NCBI GenBank assembly: GCA_011503125.2
Contig: WWBZ02000001.1
Span: 1,798,001 to 1,862,000, forward strand
DNA: 64,000 nucleotides
Direction: 5' to 3'
Origin: Botryosphaeria dothidea
Taxonomy: Eukaryota > Ascomycota > Dothideomycetes > Botryosphaeriales > Botryosphaeriaceae
The position numbers were made by a program, and so were the translations under genes. The notes under the pieces were generated by a model. The model did no database searches and was not told where the DNA came from. It saw only the letters and a program-made list of their open reading frames with translations. This document shows positions 55,201 through 64,000 of the stretch, piece by piece (positions within the stretch are counted from its first letter, which is position 1; the number at the start of each line of letters is the position of its first letter).

Positions 55201-55689
55201 CTCTGTTGCTTAGTTGTGGACCACGCGAGTCCTGTCTGGTGACGCGCTGCATCAACAACCGAAATGCAGGGGAGCGCCGCAGAACCAAGGGGGATGCTGT
55301 GTACCCATCTTCGCTCGGCCGAAGGCATTTTCCGTCAAGCTTTATCGGTAGTTCTACTTGTTTTTCGCTTCTCCCAGCACTCATGATGCCAAAGTATAAC
55401 AGAGCGGCGATAAGTGTCCAGGTTGTTTTCCTATGTTTCTATTTTCGAGCCGGCAATTTCAGGAACTGATCAGCGTAAACCTCGGGTAAGGCATCAGTGA
55501 CAGCACCACGATCAGATATCGACCAATAGAATTAATCAGCCACTACCGCCAGCACACCTATACTTGGCAAGAAATGCAACGGCTGCAAATGATCATCGCC
55601 CTGTTTCTTGCGCAATTTCATCGATTCTACGTGGTATAGTTGTGGGCCGGGACTCCAGGGAAAGAACCGTCGAGAATTGCAGCATTACT
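52253..55689. other. 3.4-kb gene-free, GC-rich stretch upstream of the WSC gene
   Basis: Many open frames occur on both strands but all are Arg/Pro/Ser/Ala-rich and overlap each other, which reflects GC content. Nothing matches a protein I know. Part of it is probably a long promoter and leader of the WSC sensor gene. The right end, 55500-55689, should be 3' UTR of the dienoyl-CoA reductase gene. Confidence 0.45.
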
Positions 55690-57003
55690 TCAGAGTTTCG
55701 CTTTCTTTCCGCCCTTCACCCCGGTAACCTCCTGTCCGCTCAAAAGGAAGTCGGGATACTGGAACTCCTGACCCGGATTGGTGCTAGGCATGCGCCACGC
55801 GCCTCCATCGACGACTACGATGTCGCCATTGATGTAGTTGGCCGCGTCACTAAATAGAAAGACGGTTGCATCTGCAATCTCCTTCACTGCGCCCCACCGA
55901 CCGCTGGGGATCCCCCTTCCTGGGTTAGTTGCCGAATCGAGTTTGGACAGCCGCTGCATGCCTTCGGTCCCTGCGATCGGACCGGGGGCAATCACATTGG
56001 AAGTGACTCCGAACGGGCCCTGCTCGATGCAGACAGCAGCAGAGAGAGCATCGACGCCAGCCTTCGCGACCGAAGCGTGGGTTTGCATCGGGGTGCCGGT
56101 GTAATGCAGCGTGGCCGAGACAAAAATAATACGGCCGCCAGTGCCGTTTGCCGGAGCTGTGGATGCAGGGCCAAATTAGTCCTGCAGTCGGGGTCGGCGG
56201 TGGTTCGGCGGCCGAAATGCATGTCTTGCAACATGGTATCGGCAGCGTCCTGGCCAATTTCGCCTCAATTGTACTTACGAGTTGTGCCATCTGTTCTGTG
56301 TTTTGCCGCTGACTCAAGTAGATAAGGAAGTGTCGCTTTGACAGTGTTGTACGACCCGAGCACGTCGATGTCGATGACTGATTTCATCGCATTCGGACTC
56401 AGTTGCGAAATCTATACAAGCGGTCAGGAGTCGTTTCAGCGGCAGCGAGAAAGCGAAGGCATGCTCACGGGCGCCAGAAAGTTTCCTGCAGCTCCGGCAC
56501 TGCGAGAGATGGGTTAGCAACGACTCATGCGCATCCGGCCAGACAGCGGAGCTATGGGAATTTGTCAAGGGCAGCTGTGTTCACGAAGCCCCCCTTTTCA
56601 AGCTGGACACGCCGACAGGACTCACATCACAAAGTCAATACTCCCAAGCTCCTTTGCAGTCTTCTCGGCAGCGGCCTGCAAATCCTCAGGCTTCCTCACG
56701 TCGACAGCTCCTAGGCCGAGCACCTTCGCGCCGGGGCGGCTGGTAGCAATATCGGCGGCGGCGTTTTGGGTTTTCTCGATGCTCCGGCCGATAATGGCGG
56801 CGTTGGCACCTAGGTGCACTAGAGCGCGGACTTGGGCGCTGCAGATGGAGCCGGCACCGCCGGTGCAGAAAATGACCTTGTTTGCTTCATGATAGTACTC
56901 CAGTAAGTCGTCGGTTGGGTGCTGTGGAGGAGTGCGGGGAGCTTTTACCGAAGATTCCATCTCTCCAGACGTCACTCACGTATTCGTGCTTCGGGACAGG
57001 CAT
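55690..57003 (-). CDS. sps19: Peroxisomal 2,4-dienoyl-CoA reductase (Sps19-type SDR)
   Basis: NADPH-dependent reductase needed to beta-oxidise unsaturated fatty acids in peroxisomes. Five exons: 57003-56949, 56884-56626, 56499-56469 (31 nt), 56411-56279 and 56156-55690; 314 residues, phases consistent. Motifs are NKVIFCTGGAGSICSAQV (Rossmann TGGxGxI), AAIIGRS, DFVIAGAAGNFLAP joined over intron 2, LSPNAMKSVIDIDVLGSYN, GGRIIFVSATLHYTGTPMQ, HASVAKAGVDALS (Lys of the active site), GPFGVTSNVIAPGPIAGTEG and DIVVVDGGAWR. It ends KKAKL, so the last three residues form a PTS1 signal. Length and order match yeast Sps19 and animal DECR2. It is head-to-head with the Atg33 gene, 502 bp apart. Confidence 0.92.
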
Positions 57004-57505
57004 GTTTGCGGTGGATGAAGTGGAGAAGGAAAGCTTCGGGGACTACAGGGCGAAGAGGCCTGTGGATAATCTGAAGCTCGAAGCTGGAGGTGTCGTTGTC
57101 GTGCAGCAGCTTGGGATGCGGCGAGTCGTGTCAACCGATGGCCGAGGCACAAAGCTACCTCCGCCGCCATGATTACTACAGCGGCTGGCGCATTGGTTGA
57201 TTGATGCAATCGCGCTGTCGACTTTCTGGAACGCCGCCCGAGAGCCGTGTCTCTGCATGATCGTTCATAGGCTTTTCTTCTCCAGCATGGTCGAGCTGCG
57301 GCCTGCGCTGCGGAGATGCTGAATGCGGAGCACCCCACGCCACCGATGAGTCTGGTCTTGGCGGGGCTGCTGGAAGGCGGTGGCCAGACATGCGGCTGTC
57401 CGAGACCACAGCTTCGCCAGCACCCATCCCACCTCTGTCTCAATCCATCCCGACTCCAGGACGCCAATTTCTCAGCTGCACGAGGCGCCCTCCCTCTCAG
57501 CCATC
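57004..57505. promoter_or_regulatory. Divergent promoter between sps19 and atg33
   Basis: 502 bp of non-coding DNA between the minus-strand ATG at 57003 and the plus-strand ATG at 57506. No clear TATA in either direction. I saw no convincing oleate-response element. Confidence 0.45.
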
Positions 57506-58081
57506 ATGGCCCGCACTGTAGCCCTCTGCAAGTTCGTCGGCACCATCAGCCTCGGCCTGCTGACGGTACGTCTGCACCCACCTGTTCCACGCCGCATCCA
57601 TCCACTTCCGCCATGCTAATGCTCGCCCCAGGGCGTCTCATACAATCTAAGCACTACCGCTTTGCCTGCACTGCTCGAGCTGCCCACCGCCATCCACGGC
57701 TACACCACCTTCCTGTCCATGCAATACTCCGCCAAACGCCACGTCCGCCTGCTCACCGCCACTGCCGTCTCGACCCTCTCGCTCGCCTTCATCCTTTCGC
57801 CCCCGCGCGCCCGTCACCCCTACTTGTTGTGGACTGCCCTTGTCGCTGCTGCTGGCAATGGCGTCGACTATGCCTTGCGCCAACAGGACGACGAACTTCG
57901 GGATGATGCATCCGGCAGCGGTGAGCGCAGTTGGATTGACTTAGAAAAGGGCGAGGACGTCAACGGCGAGATGGTGCGCAATGGCGTTGACAAGTTCAGG
58001 ATCGCCGAGGGTGCGAGAGCTGCCATCAGCGGTCTGGCCTTCACCCTGGGCGTCATTGGCATCTGGGGAGACGGCGCTTGA
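57506..58081 (+). CDS. atg33: Atg33-like mitophagy membrane protein
   Basis: Atg33 is a fungal mitochondrial outer-membrane protein required for selective autophagy of mitochondria. Two exons: 57506-57565 (exactly 20 codons, MARTVALCKFVGTISLGLLT) and 57632-58081; 169 residues against 197 in budding yeast. The segment KFVGTISLGLLT|GVSYNLST, the hydrophobic stretch after residue 60 (VRLLTATAVSTLSLAFIL), the short RARHPYLLWTALVAAAG motif and a C-terminal helix (ARAAISGLAFTLGVIGIWG) fit a protein with about four membrane segments. An acidic loop lies between the third and fourth. Confidence 0.8.
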
Positions 58082-61000
58082 ATGCAGTATCGCCACGATT
58101 GAAATATGAGCGGACTTTTGGACGGATTCTACGAAATGGCCGATATGGATGAATGGATAAGAATCAGCAGTCTATTGGTTTCTGCAGAATGCATTTGACG
58201 ATAGGCGCGTCGGCGTTTTTGTTTTTGCTCTTTTCTACTACCCTTTTTCGAGTTCCGCTCCTGCAGATGCTCTCTGCTCATTGGCTGCATGTACACAACA
58301 TGAACAAGATCTCCACATAGCTGCCCTTTCTCTTCAACACTGAACATATTTCCAATTTCCGAGCTCTGGCTCTCACATCTTCGTTTTCAGGAGTCTCGCA
58401 TACAAGTGTGAGCTCCGTACATTGCTGTTCCACTTTCACTAATAAGGGACTGAGACCATTAACAGAGTACGTATATCCGAGACTGACCATCTCCATAGAC
58501 GGTTTCTTATGTTTAAGATACCCACAAGCCCATCGCATGAGTTCAGTCGAATGCTCTTCGAGGGAATTCCCTCCCTTCTGCTTTCGAGCCATTATTGATC
58601 TTGGGGGGAATTTTTGTGCTAAGAGAAATTTTGGCCGCTCTTCCATCGTTGCCTGTGTTATCGATATTCTAAGCCCAAGCTTCATGTGTTCCTGTCAATT
58701 TCCTGTCCTTTTCTTTGATGTCACCGACCACTTAGAATGGTAATGCCATTTCGAATCATACTGGAAGCATCTGTTCCTAGAATTTAGCATGACTAGTAAG
58801 CAGCGAATTAGCGTGAGTAACCCTTAAATCGATTTGATCAAACATTGATTATACTCAGGCTTCAGATCCCCTACCCATCTCGCCTGCCCGCCGTTCTTTC
58901 TCCCACTACAACAAAGCCCTCGGTTAGCTAGTCAGAGGAAATATTGCTCCAAGGCAATAAAGGACACAGGAGTCTCTGGACACAGCAGAGTTTGAATAAT
59001 CTTTGAAATTCATGGAGATCACTATCCCGCCGTGAAATCCATCCATCGAATGTATACCAAGCAAGCGCCACCACTGCCACAGTTGTTCCAACATCCATTC
59101 CATGCAATTATGGCAAACCCCGACACGCTTGAACCATACCTTAATGCAATTTTGCTCCATTAGTGTAGTAAAAGTATGCTTCTATCAGGCTATTGTGGTT
59201 AGGATGATTCAGGGATACGGATTTCGGAGAACAGTGATGCGTGACTGGTGGAGTAGTAAGCATGAAATTAGCATCGGACTCTCTGGGGTCATGATGCTAC
59301 CATCAATATGCACGAAGAGAAAGCCTGCCCCAAGAGCAGACCTCATACCTGCGTCAGCTGCACCTTTGTACTCTGTACGTAGTTGTGGAACAGCCCTTTT
59401 GGCGCTAAGACAATAGGCCAGCCCCTCGATTCGGGTTCAGAAAACCCTGTTGGAGAACATTTGCAGCTTTGGACTGTCATATAGTATGTCAAAATTTCTG
59501 CTGAACGGTAGGTGAGAATGTCGCCTCGCTGGAGTGCGTTTTTCGCATTCACGATAGCGATTGCATATTTTGCGGTCTTGCAGCTGGCTCAGTCTTCACA
59601 TACAGAGGTATTCATGTCTGGAGCAGAAAATGGGTTACCAAATCAAGCCAAACAAACAAAGGACTCACGAGAGAGTGTGTGGCATTAGCTACACCTGCGG
59701 TCCAATATTCCACTATTGTCATCTCTGACAAGAGCGATCATCATTACGTTTTTATCAGAGTGGAAGGAGGTCATACATGTGTGACCGCGTACTTCTGCTA
59801 CAACTGGTGGACATATCAAATAAATCCAAGGCCTCCTGGGAGGACACAGACACATCCTATACCTACAGACCATCTCTGATCAACCAACACCACGAGCAAG
59901 AAGGACGGGTAATTATACATCACGAGTAAAGCAAGCAAACATCACGGGGGCATGGCCCGCGCCAGCACCCACAGAACAATTACTGTCACTAGCCGAACAC
60001 TCCATTCAGCTGGTGGAGGCGACACCGGCAATCACGGTAGACCAACATGATTCAGTCCCCGGCGGTGATGCAGGTAAGGGGGATGATAACCTGAAGTCAA
60101 TCCGAAGGGCCATCCTTGCTTAGAAGACCAGCCTCTTCAAGGACGTTCAATTGAATCATGCCTCACAGCTCTATTGTTTACTGGAGGGCTTTGGATGATG
60201 CCTTGATGCTGCGGATTCGCGTGCCGCAGTAACAATCAGACGCAAACGACACTTCTAAGAAAAATGGACAAAAAGAGGCCTTCCGGTGCTGGAGGGAGAG
60301 ATGAAACGAGGAAAGGGCGGTGGCGGTTCCCAGCTATGAGTCTATCCCTGTACCCTCTAAAATCGAGAGAATCCTCAACACGATAGTAGCAACGAGGACA
60401 GCGACGACGAAGAGAAAGAGCGCCCTCGGAAATGCTAGAGGGCCGTGTAAAGGCCACAGAACTCTCAACGGCTCCCCACGATACATTCAGGCCTGCAAGA
60501 AAAAGTTTGGAGTGACTGAGGTTGAAAGGTTTGCTGCTTTTGGAAGTTCAAGAAAGTGGGGGATTTTTTATCCCTCTGAAGTCTCTGGAATCAATGGCGA
60601 CGATAATCACTGATTGCGGGTTAGCAGTGTTCCTATCATGGAAATCATCTTACCGAGGGGACGAAGAGGTGGTGATTGGGTGGCTCTAGGCTTTAATCTG
60701 ATACTGAGGTTGGGAAGAGTGTTTTCAACCCCGTCAGCCATTTGTTTTCGGAAGGCTTGATGTAAGACGATGTGAGGTTCGTGCTGATTGGTGGAACGGG
60801 TGGTAGACTTGTTTTAGAAGGCAGATGGCGGGAGCGAGGCGCTTTCTGAGCCGTGCCCATGATTAAAAGGACGCAGCCCGGGCCGCCGCGTTACCCGGCC
60901 CCGGATTGTGCGTGTCGTCCCTGCCCAGCCCTGATCTCGCCAGCCACGAGAGCGAGAGTCAGGTCCCAGTCTTCCTGTGTGGCACAGCTGCCTCGACACC

Positions 61001-61253
61001 GAAATACATATTAAACTTTTTGGGCAATGTCCGAAATTCCTGCCATGTGACCGAGCCGAGCCGTGCCCCTGCGCCAGCATCCACCTGTTGATTTGTTGCT
61101 CGGATAAATTGTCACTGGCCGGGCCTACGCACTACTTCTTTCGAGTTCGGGTCGCCCTCTGCTGCTGCTACTCCATCTCCGGTTCTAGACGGGTGCGCTT
61201 CTTGTTTTGCCTATTGGACCTCCGCCTGAGGTCAATTCCGGGCTACACACAAC
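58082..61253. other. 3.2-kb gene-free stretch
   Basis: Noticeably richer in A/T than the rest of the window between 58100 and 60300. A minus-strand frame at 58278-58685 (135 codons) has an ATG but resembles nothing I know. No terminal inverted repeats, transposase motifs or tRNA seen. The right end is the promoter of the tannase gene. Confidence 0.45.
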
Positions 61254-63096
61254 ATGGCACCCAGTCTTCTGGCCTGCTCGCTGGCTCTGTTCGCATCCCT
61301 AACCGCCGCCGCCGCAACCAACACCACCGATTCCTTCCAGCAATCCTGTCTTTCCTTTCAGCCCCAGAAATACGTCCACAACTCCACCCTCACGGCCAGA
61401 GAATTTGTCCCCGCAAATACCAATCTGACCTTCCCGGACAACGACGCAACATGCAGCCGCGCAAGTCAGCTTGTCTCGGCCGACATTTGTCGCATCGCCA
61501 TGTTCATTCCGACCTCGGAGAGATCCAGCATCACCTATGAAATGTGGCTGCCCAGAGACTGGAGCGGTAGATTCCTGGCTACGGGTAATGGCGGCATTGA
61601 CGGATGTAAGTTCCTCGTTTGTCCTGGAGTTTGCGGTCACTGACCCCCCTACAGGTGTCAAGTATGAAGATCTTGCCTATACTTCTCTGAACGGCTTTGC
61701 TGCAGTTGGTGCCAACAACGGGCACAATGGTACTTACGGCAATGCCTTCTATCGAAACGAGGAGGTAGTAAAAGACTTTGCCTGGAGATCGTGAGCAACC
61801 CCTGCCAAACATTTGTCATGCGCTTCATGCTTACCCCTCCCAGCCTCCACACTGCGACCGAAGTCGGGAAGAAGCTCACCAAGCTCTTCTATGAGGGAGA
61901 CATCAGCAAATCTTACTATCTGGGCTGCTCTCTTGGCGGACGAATGGGCATCAAAGCCGCCGAGAAGTTCCCCGACGACTTTGATGGCATTGTTGCGGGA
62001 GCACCTGCGGTGGACTTCAATGATCTCATCTCGTGGAGAGCAAGCTTTTACCCCATCACCGGTGCCATTGGCTCCGAGAACTTCATCTCCGCCGATGCCT
62101 GGAAAACAACGATCCATGATGAAATACTCGCCCGTGAGTATTCCTGGACTTCCAATGGCTGACTCCATGCTTATCCCAACCACAGAATGTGACACTATCG
62201 ATGGCGTGGAAGACGGCATCATTGAAGACCCCACCCTCTGCAGCTTCAACCCGGAAACTCTCCTCTGTGGCGCCTCCACCATTGCAAACAGCACCACCTG
62301 CCTCAACGCCGTTCAAGTCGGCATCGTCCGCCAAATCTTCTCCCCCTTCCTCGGCCTGGACGGCGGCCTGCTCTTCCCCGGGATGCAGCCAGGCAGCGAG
62401 ACGGGCGCGGTCGAGAAGCTCTACGCCGGCAAGCCCTTCTCCTACTCGGAAGACTGGTTCAAGTACGTGCTGTACGACCCCTCGTGGGACGCGGCGACCT
62501 TCTCCGCCGTCGACGCGCTCTACGCCGACGCGCGCAACCCGGCCAACATCCGCACGTGGCCGTCGTCGCTCGCGCGCTTCCAGCAGCGCGGCGGCAGGCT
62601 GCTGAGCTACCACGGCCAGCAGGACAACCAGATCACCAGCTTCAACACGCCGCGCTTCTACGAGCAGCTGCGGCGCGGCATGCGCTACGCCTATGCCGAC
62701 ATGGACGCCTTCTTCCGCTTCTTCCGCGTCTCCGGCATGAACCACTGCAACGGCGGGCCGGGCGCCTGGGTGCTCGGCCAGGGCGGCGGCAAGCCCGCGC
62801 TGGGCCCGTTCGATGCGCAGCACAACGTCCTCGCGGCGATGGTCGAGTGGGTCGAGAACGGGACGCCGCCCGAGACCATCACCGGGACCAAGTTCACGGA
62901 TGATACCGTCGACGAGGGGGCGGCGTTTGAGCGGAGTCATTGCAAGTATCCGCTGAGGAACACGTTTTTGGGAGGAGGGAAGGATCCGAATGATCCGGCC
63001 AGCTGGGAATGCAAAGAGGTAAACTGGTGGGATGCACCAAACAGTGCATCATTTGATAATCCGTGGTTTTCTGGACCGGGTGGAGGAGGACATTGA
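61254..63096 (+). CDS. Secreted tannase / feruloyl esterase family protein
   Basis: Serine esterase that cleaves galloyl or feruloyl esters from plant polyphenols and cell-wall sugars. Four exons: 61254-61605, 61655-61790, 61844-62133 and 62186-63096; 562 residues, usual for the family. A signal peptide (MAPSLLACSLALFASLTAAAA) marks it as secreted. The nucleophile motif GCSLGGR contains Ser192 next to Cys191. The catalytic His motif is MNHCNGGPGAW; the CS-x and HC pair is the family's conserved disulfide joining nucleophile and His. HGQQDNQI carries the likely catalytic Asp. The Ca-binding-like loop CDTIDGVEDGIIEDP is clear. Several NxT sites occur. Exon 4 is much richer in GC than exons 1-3. 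Tannase and feruloyl esterase cannot be separated by sequence reading alone. Confidence 0.92.
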
Positions 63097-63615
63097 CTGA
63101 GCGGTCAATGAGCTGTGTTCTTGCTACATATAGTGTGTAATTCATTATCCTTCTTTCTTGGAATATCTACAGCAAAAGCAATTCGCAAAGACCGTGAAAC
63201 TCCTACAGGCGCCCCGTCGACCACTGGCGCTCCAGAGAATAGCCGACGGGGGCGGTCAAAAGTTCCGAAACTCGGCCAAGCAGAGCCTGTGCAAAGGTGC
63301 AGCCTTACGGCACAATCCGTCAGTGAGACAAGATCAGGCTGGACCATCTGAGACCCCTGGAGCTTTGTAGGCGTTGGTGATCTAAGGAGTGGGGACCTCT
63401 GCATGGTCCTGACTCGATCGACGCACAGAGGGAGCTCCGCAACACGCGACTACTTCACTTGTCAACTGGAAAACAGCATCCTCGCCGGGGGTCGTATCCA
63501 CATTATCCCTGGGGGCTGGCCAGGCGTAATTGCTGGCTAAAATGCGAAGTCGGCGGAGAAACCGTCTGAGGTGAAAACAAAAAGCAGGCAGGACGGCGAA
63601 CTACCACCTAGAAGG
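63097..63615. other. 3' region of the tannase gene
   Basis: About 520 bp with no recognisable gene; frames here are short and overlap each other. Confidence 0.45.
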
Positions 63616-63970
63616 CTAAAGATCCATATTAACGAGCCAAGCCGGAAAAACCGGTCCCTCCAAATCTTGAGATACGGAGGACGGATCCACAACGGTGCGG
63701 CACAGCCCGCCCGCCCCGGTCGGCATCGTCCAGCACCGTCTCAGGGATCGCAGACGTTGATGATCGGGTAAGGCGGAGTGGTCGTAAGAGTCGGCAATCT
63801 CCGGCCCGCTAGGATGCTGGATGAAAGGATGATTTGGAATCGTATGCTCGAGGGCCGTGTATGTATTGTACAGAGAGGTGTTGCAGCCGATTGTTAGCGT
63901 CCAATGCAATGGTCCATAGACGTAGCCTAGATCATGGTTGCGGGTCCTCTCTGTACATGCGACTGGGTGG
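63616..63970 (-). CDS. Possible 3' exon of an unknown gene running off the right edge
   Basis: On the minus strand a frame is open from about 63970 to 63616. Its first half reads like real protein (NHDLGYVYGPLHWTLTIGCN, then TYTALEHTIPNHPFIQ, then GPEIADSYDHSALPDH). The last 40 codons are less convincing, and an intron or another frame may be used there (an alternative frame ends YPIINVCDP before a TGA at about 63749). The first in-frame ATG is at 63909, but the frame is open above it and AG acceptors occur at 63950-63970. I recognise no family. Treat the boundaries as approximate. Confidence 0.3.
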
Positions 63971-64000
63971 CGTGCTTACCTACCCTTTTGGAACAGACAG

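Noticed and set aside
54930..55469. 179-codon plus-strand frame
   Set aside because: Mixed composition without motif; overlapping frames on the other strand are equally open.
62083..62940. 285-codon minus-strand open frame over the tannase exon 4
   Set aside because: Shadow of a GC-rich exon with a clear esterase motif set on the plus strand.
1..64000. CRISPR arrays, rRNA, IS-type elements, secondary-metabolite backbone genes
   Set aside because: Looked for direct repeats with spacers, transposase motifs and PKS/NRPS/terpene signatures; none seen.

Overview
This is nuclear DNA from a filamentous ascomycete (Pezizomycotina), most likely a Dothideomycete-type genome. The evidence is many short GT-AG introns (mostly 50-90 nt), CT-rich leaders, GC-rich coding sequence, monocistronic genes on both strands, and fungal families such as Rgp1, a WSC-domain wall sensor, Atg33, Sps19, fungal tannase and a Pezizomycotina pinin. 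I rebuilt exon structures by hand from open frames, splice signals and family continuity. I ran no searches, so family calls rest on recognised motifs and the exact species is not determined.

Layout. 1-1594: 3' part of Rgp1 (Golgi Rab GEF partner). 3254-3883: small secreted Ser/Ala-rich, probably GPI-anchored protein. 4040-5318 (-): D-amino-acid oxidase ending in the peroxisomal signal AKL. 6560-9316: 918-residue disordered K/E/A-rich protein with four ~45-residue repeats. 10684-13663: ribonucleotide reductase large subunit. 13973-14500 (-): dUTPase/dCTP-deaminase-fold protein, convergent with it. 15229-16194 (-): unknown CxxC protein. 16692-17128 (-) and 17494-18582 (+): head-to-head pair of an SF3b subunit (Rds3/PHF5A) and a pinin-domain protein. 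19532-21029: epoxide hydrolase. 24343-25819: zinc polyol dehydrogenase. 26399-27870: COP9 signalosome subunit 6.

29439-30620 (-), 32191-34149 (-) and 35925-36650 (+): three proteins of unknown function. 37885-45321: three oxidoreductase-type genes in the same direction (zinc-less MDR reductase, membrane-anchored DUF3445/HODM-like protein, Baeyer-Villiger-type monooxygenase). 45779-47818: family X DNA polymerase. 48298-49944 (-): membrane-anchored tRNA threonylcarbamoyladenosine dehydratase. 50753-52252 (-): WSC wall-stress sensor. 55690-57003 (-): peroxisomal 2,4-dienoyl-CoA reductase, head-to-head with the mitophagy protein Atg33 (57506-58081). 61254-63096: secreted tannase/feruloyl esterase. 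A possible exon fragment on the minus strand lies at the right edge.

Functional links are local. The RNR and dUTPase-like genes both serve dNTP supply, and both have MluI-cell-cycle-box hexamers upstream. The rds3/pinin pair joins two splicing-linked proteins across a 365-bp divergent promoter. The Sps19/Atg33 pair joins two organelle-metabolism genes. The rest is an ordinary euchromatic housekeeping and accessory mix. I saw no intact transposon, CRISPR array, rRNA or tRNA. Three gene-free stretches over 3 kb (21030-24342, 52253-55689, 58082-61253) stand out against otherwise compact spacing. I did not find a convincing new multi-gene system; the strongest leads are the paired promoters, a 7-nt micro-exon and the tandem-repeat protein.
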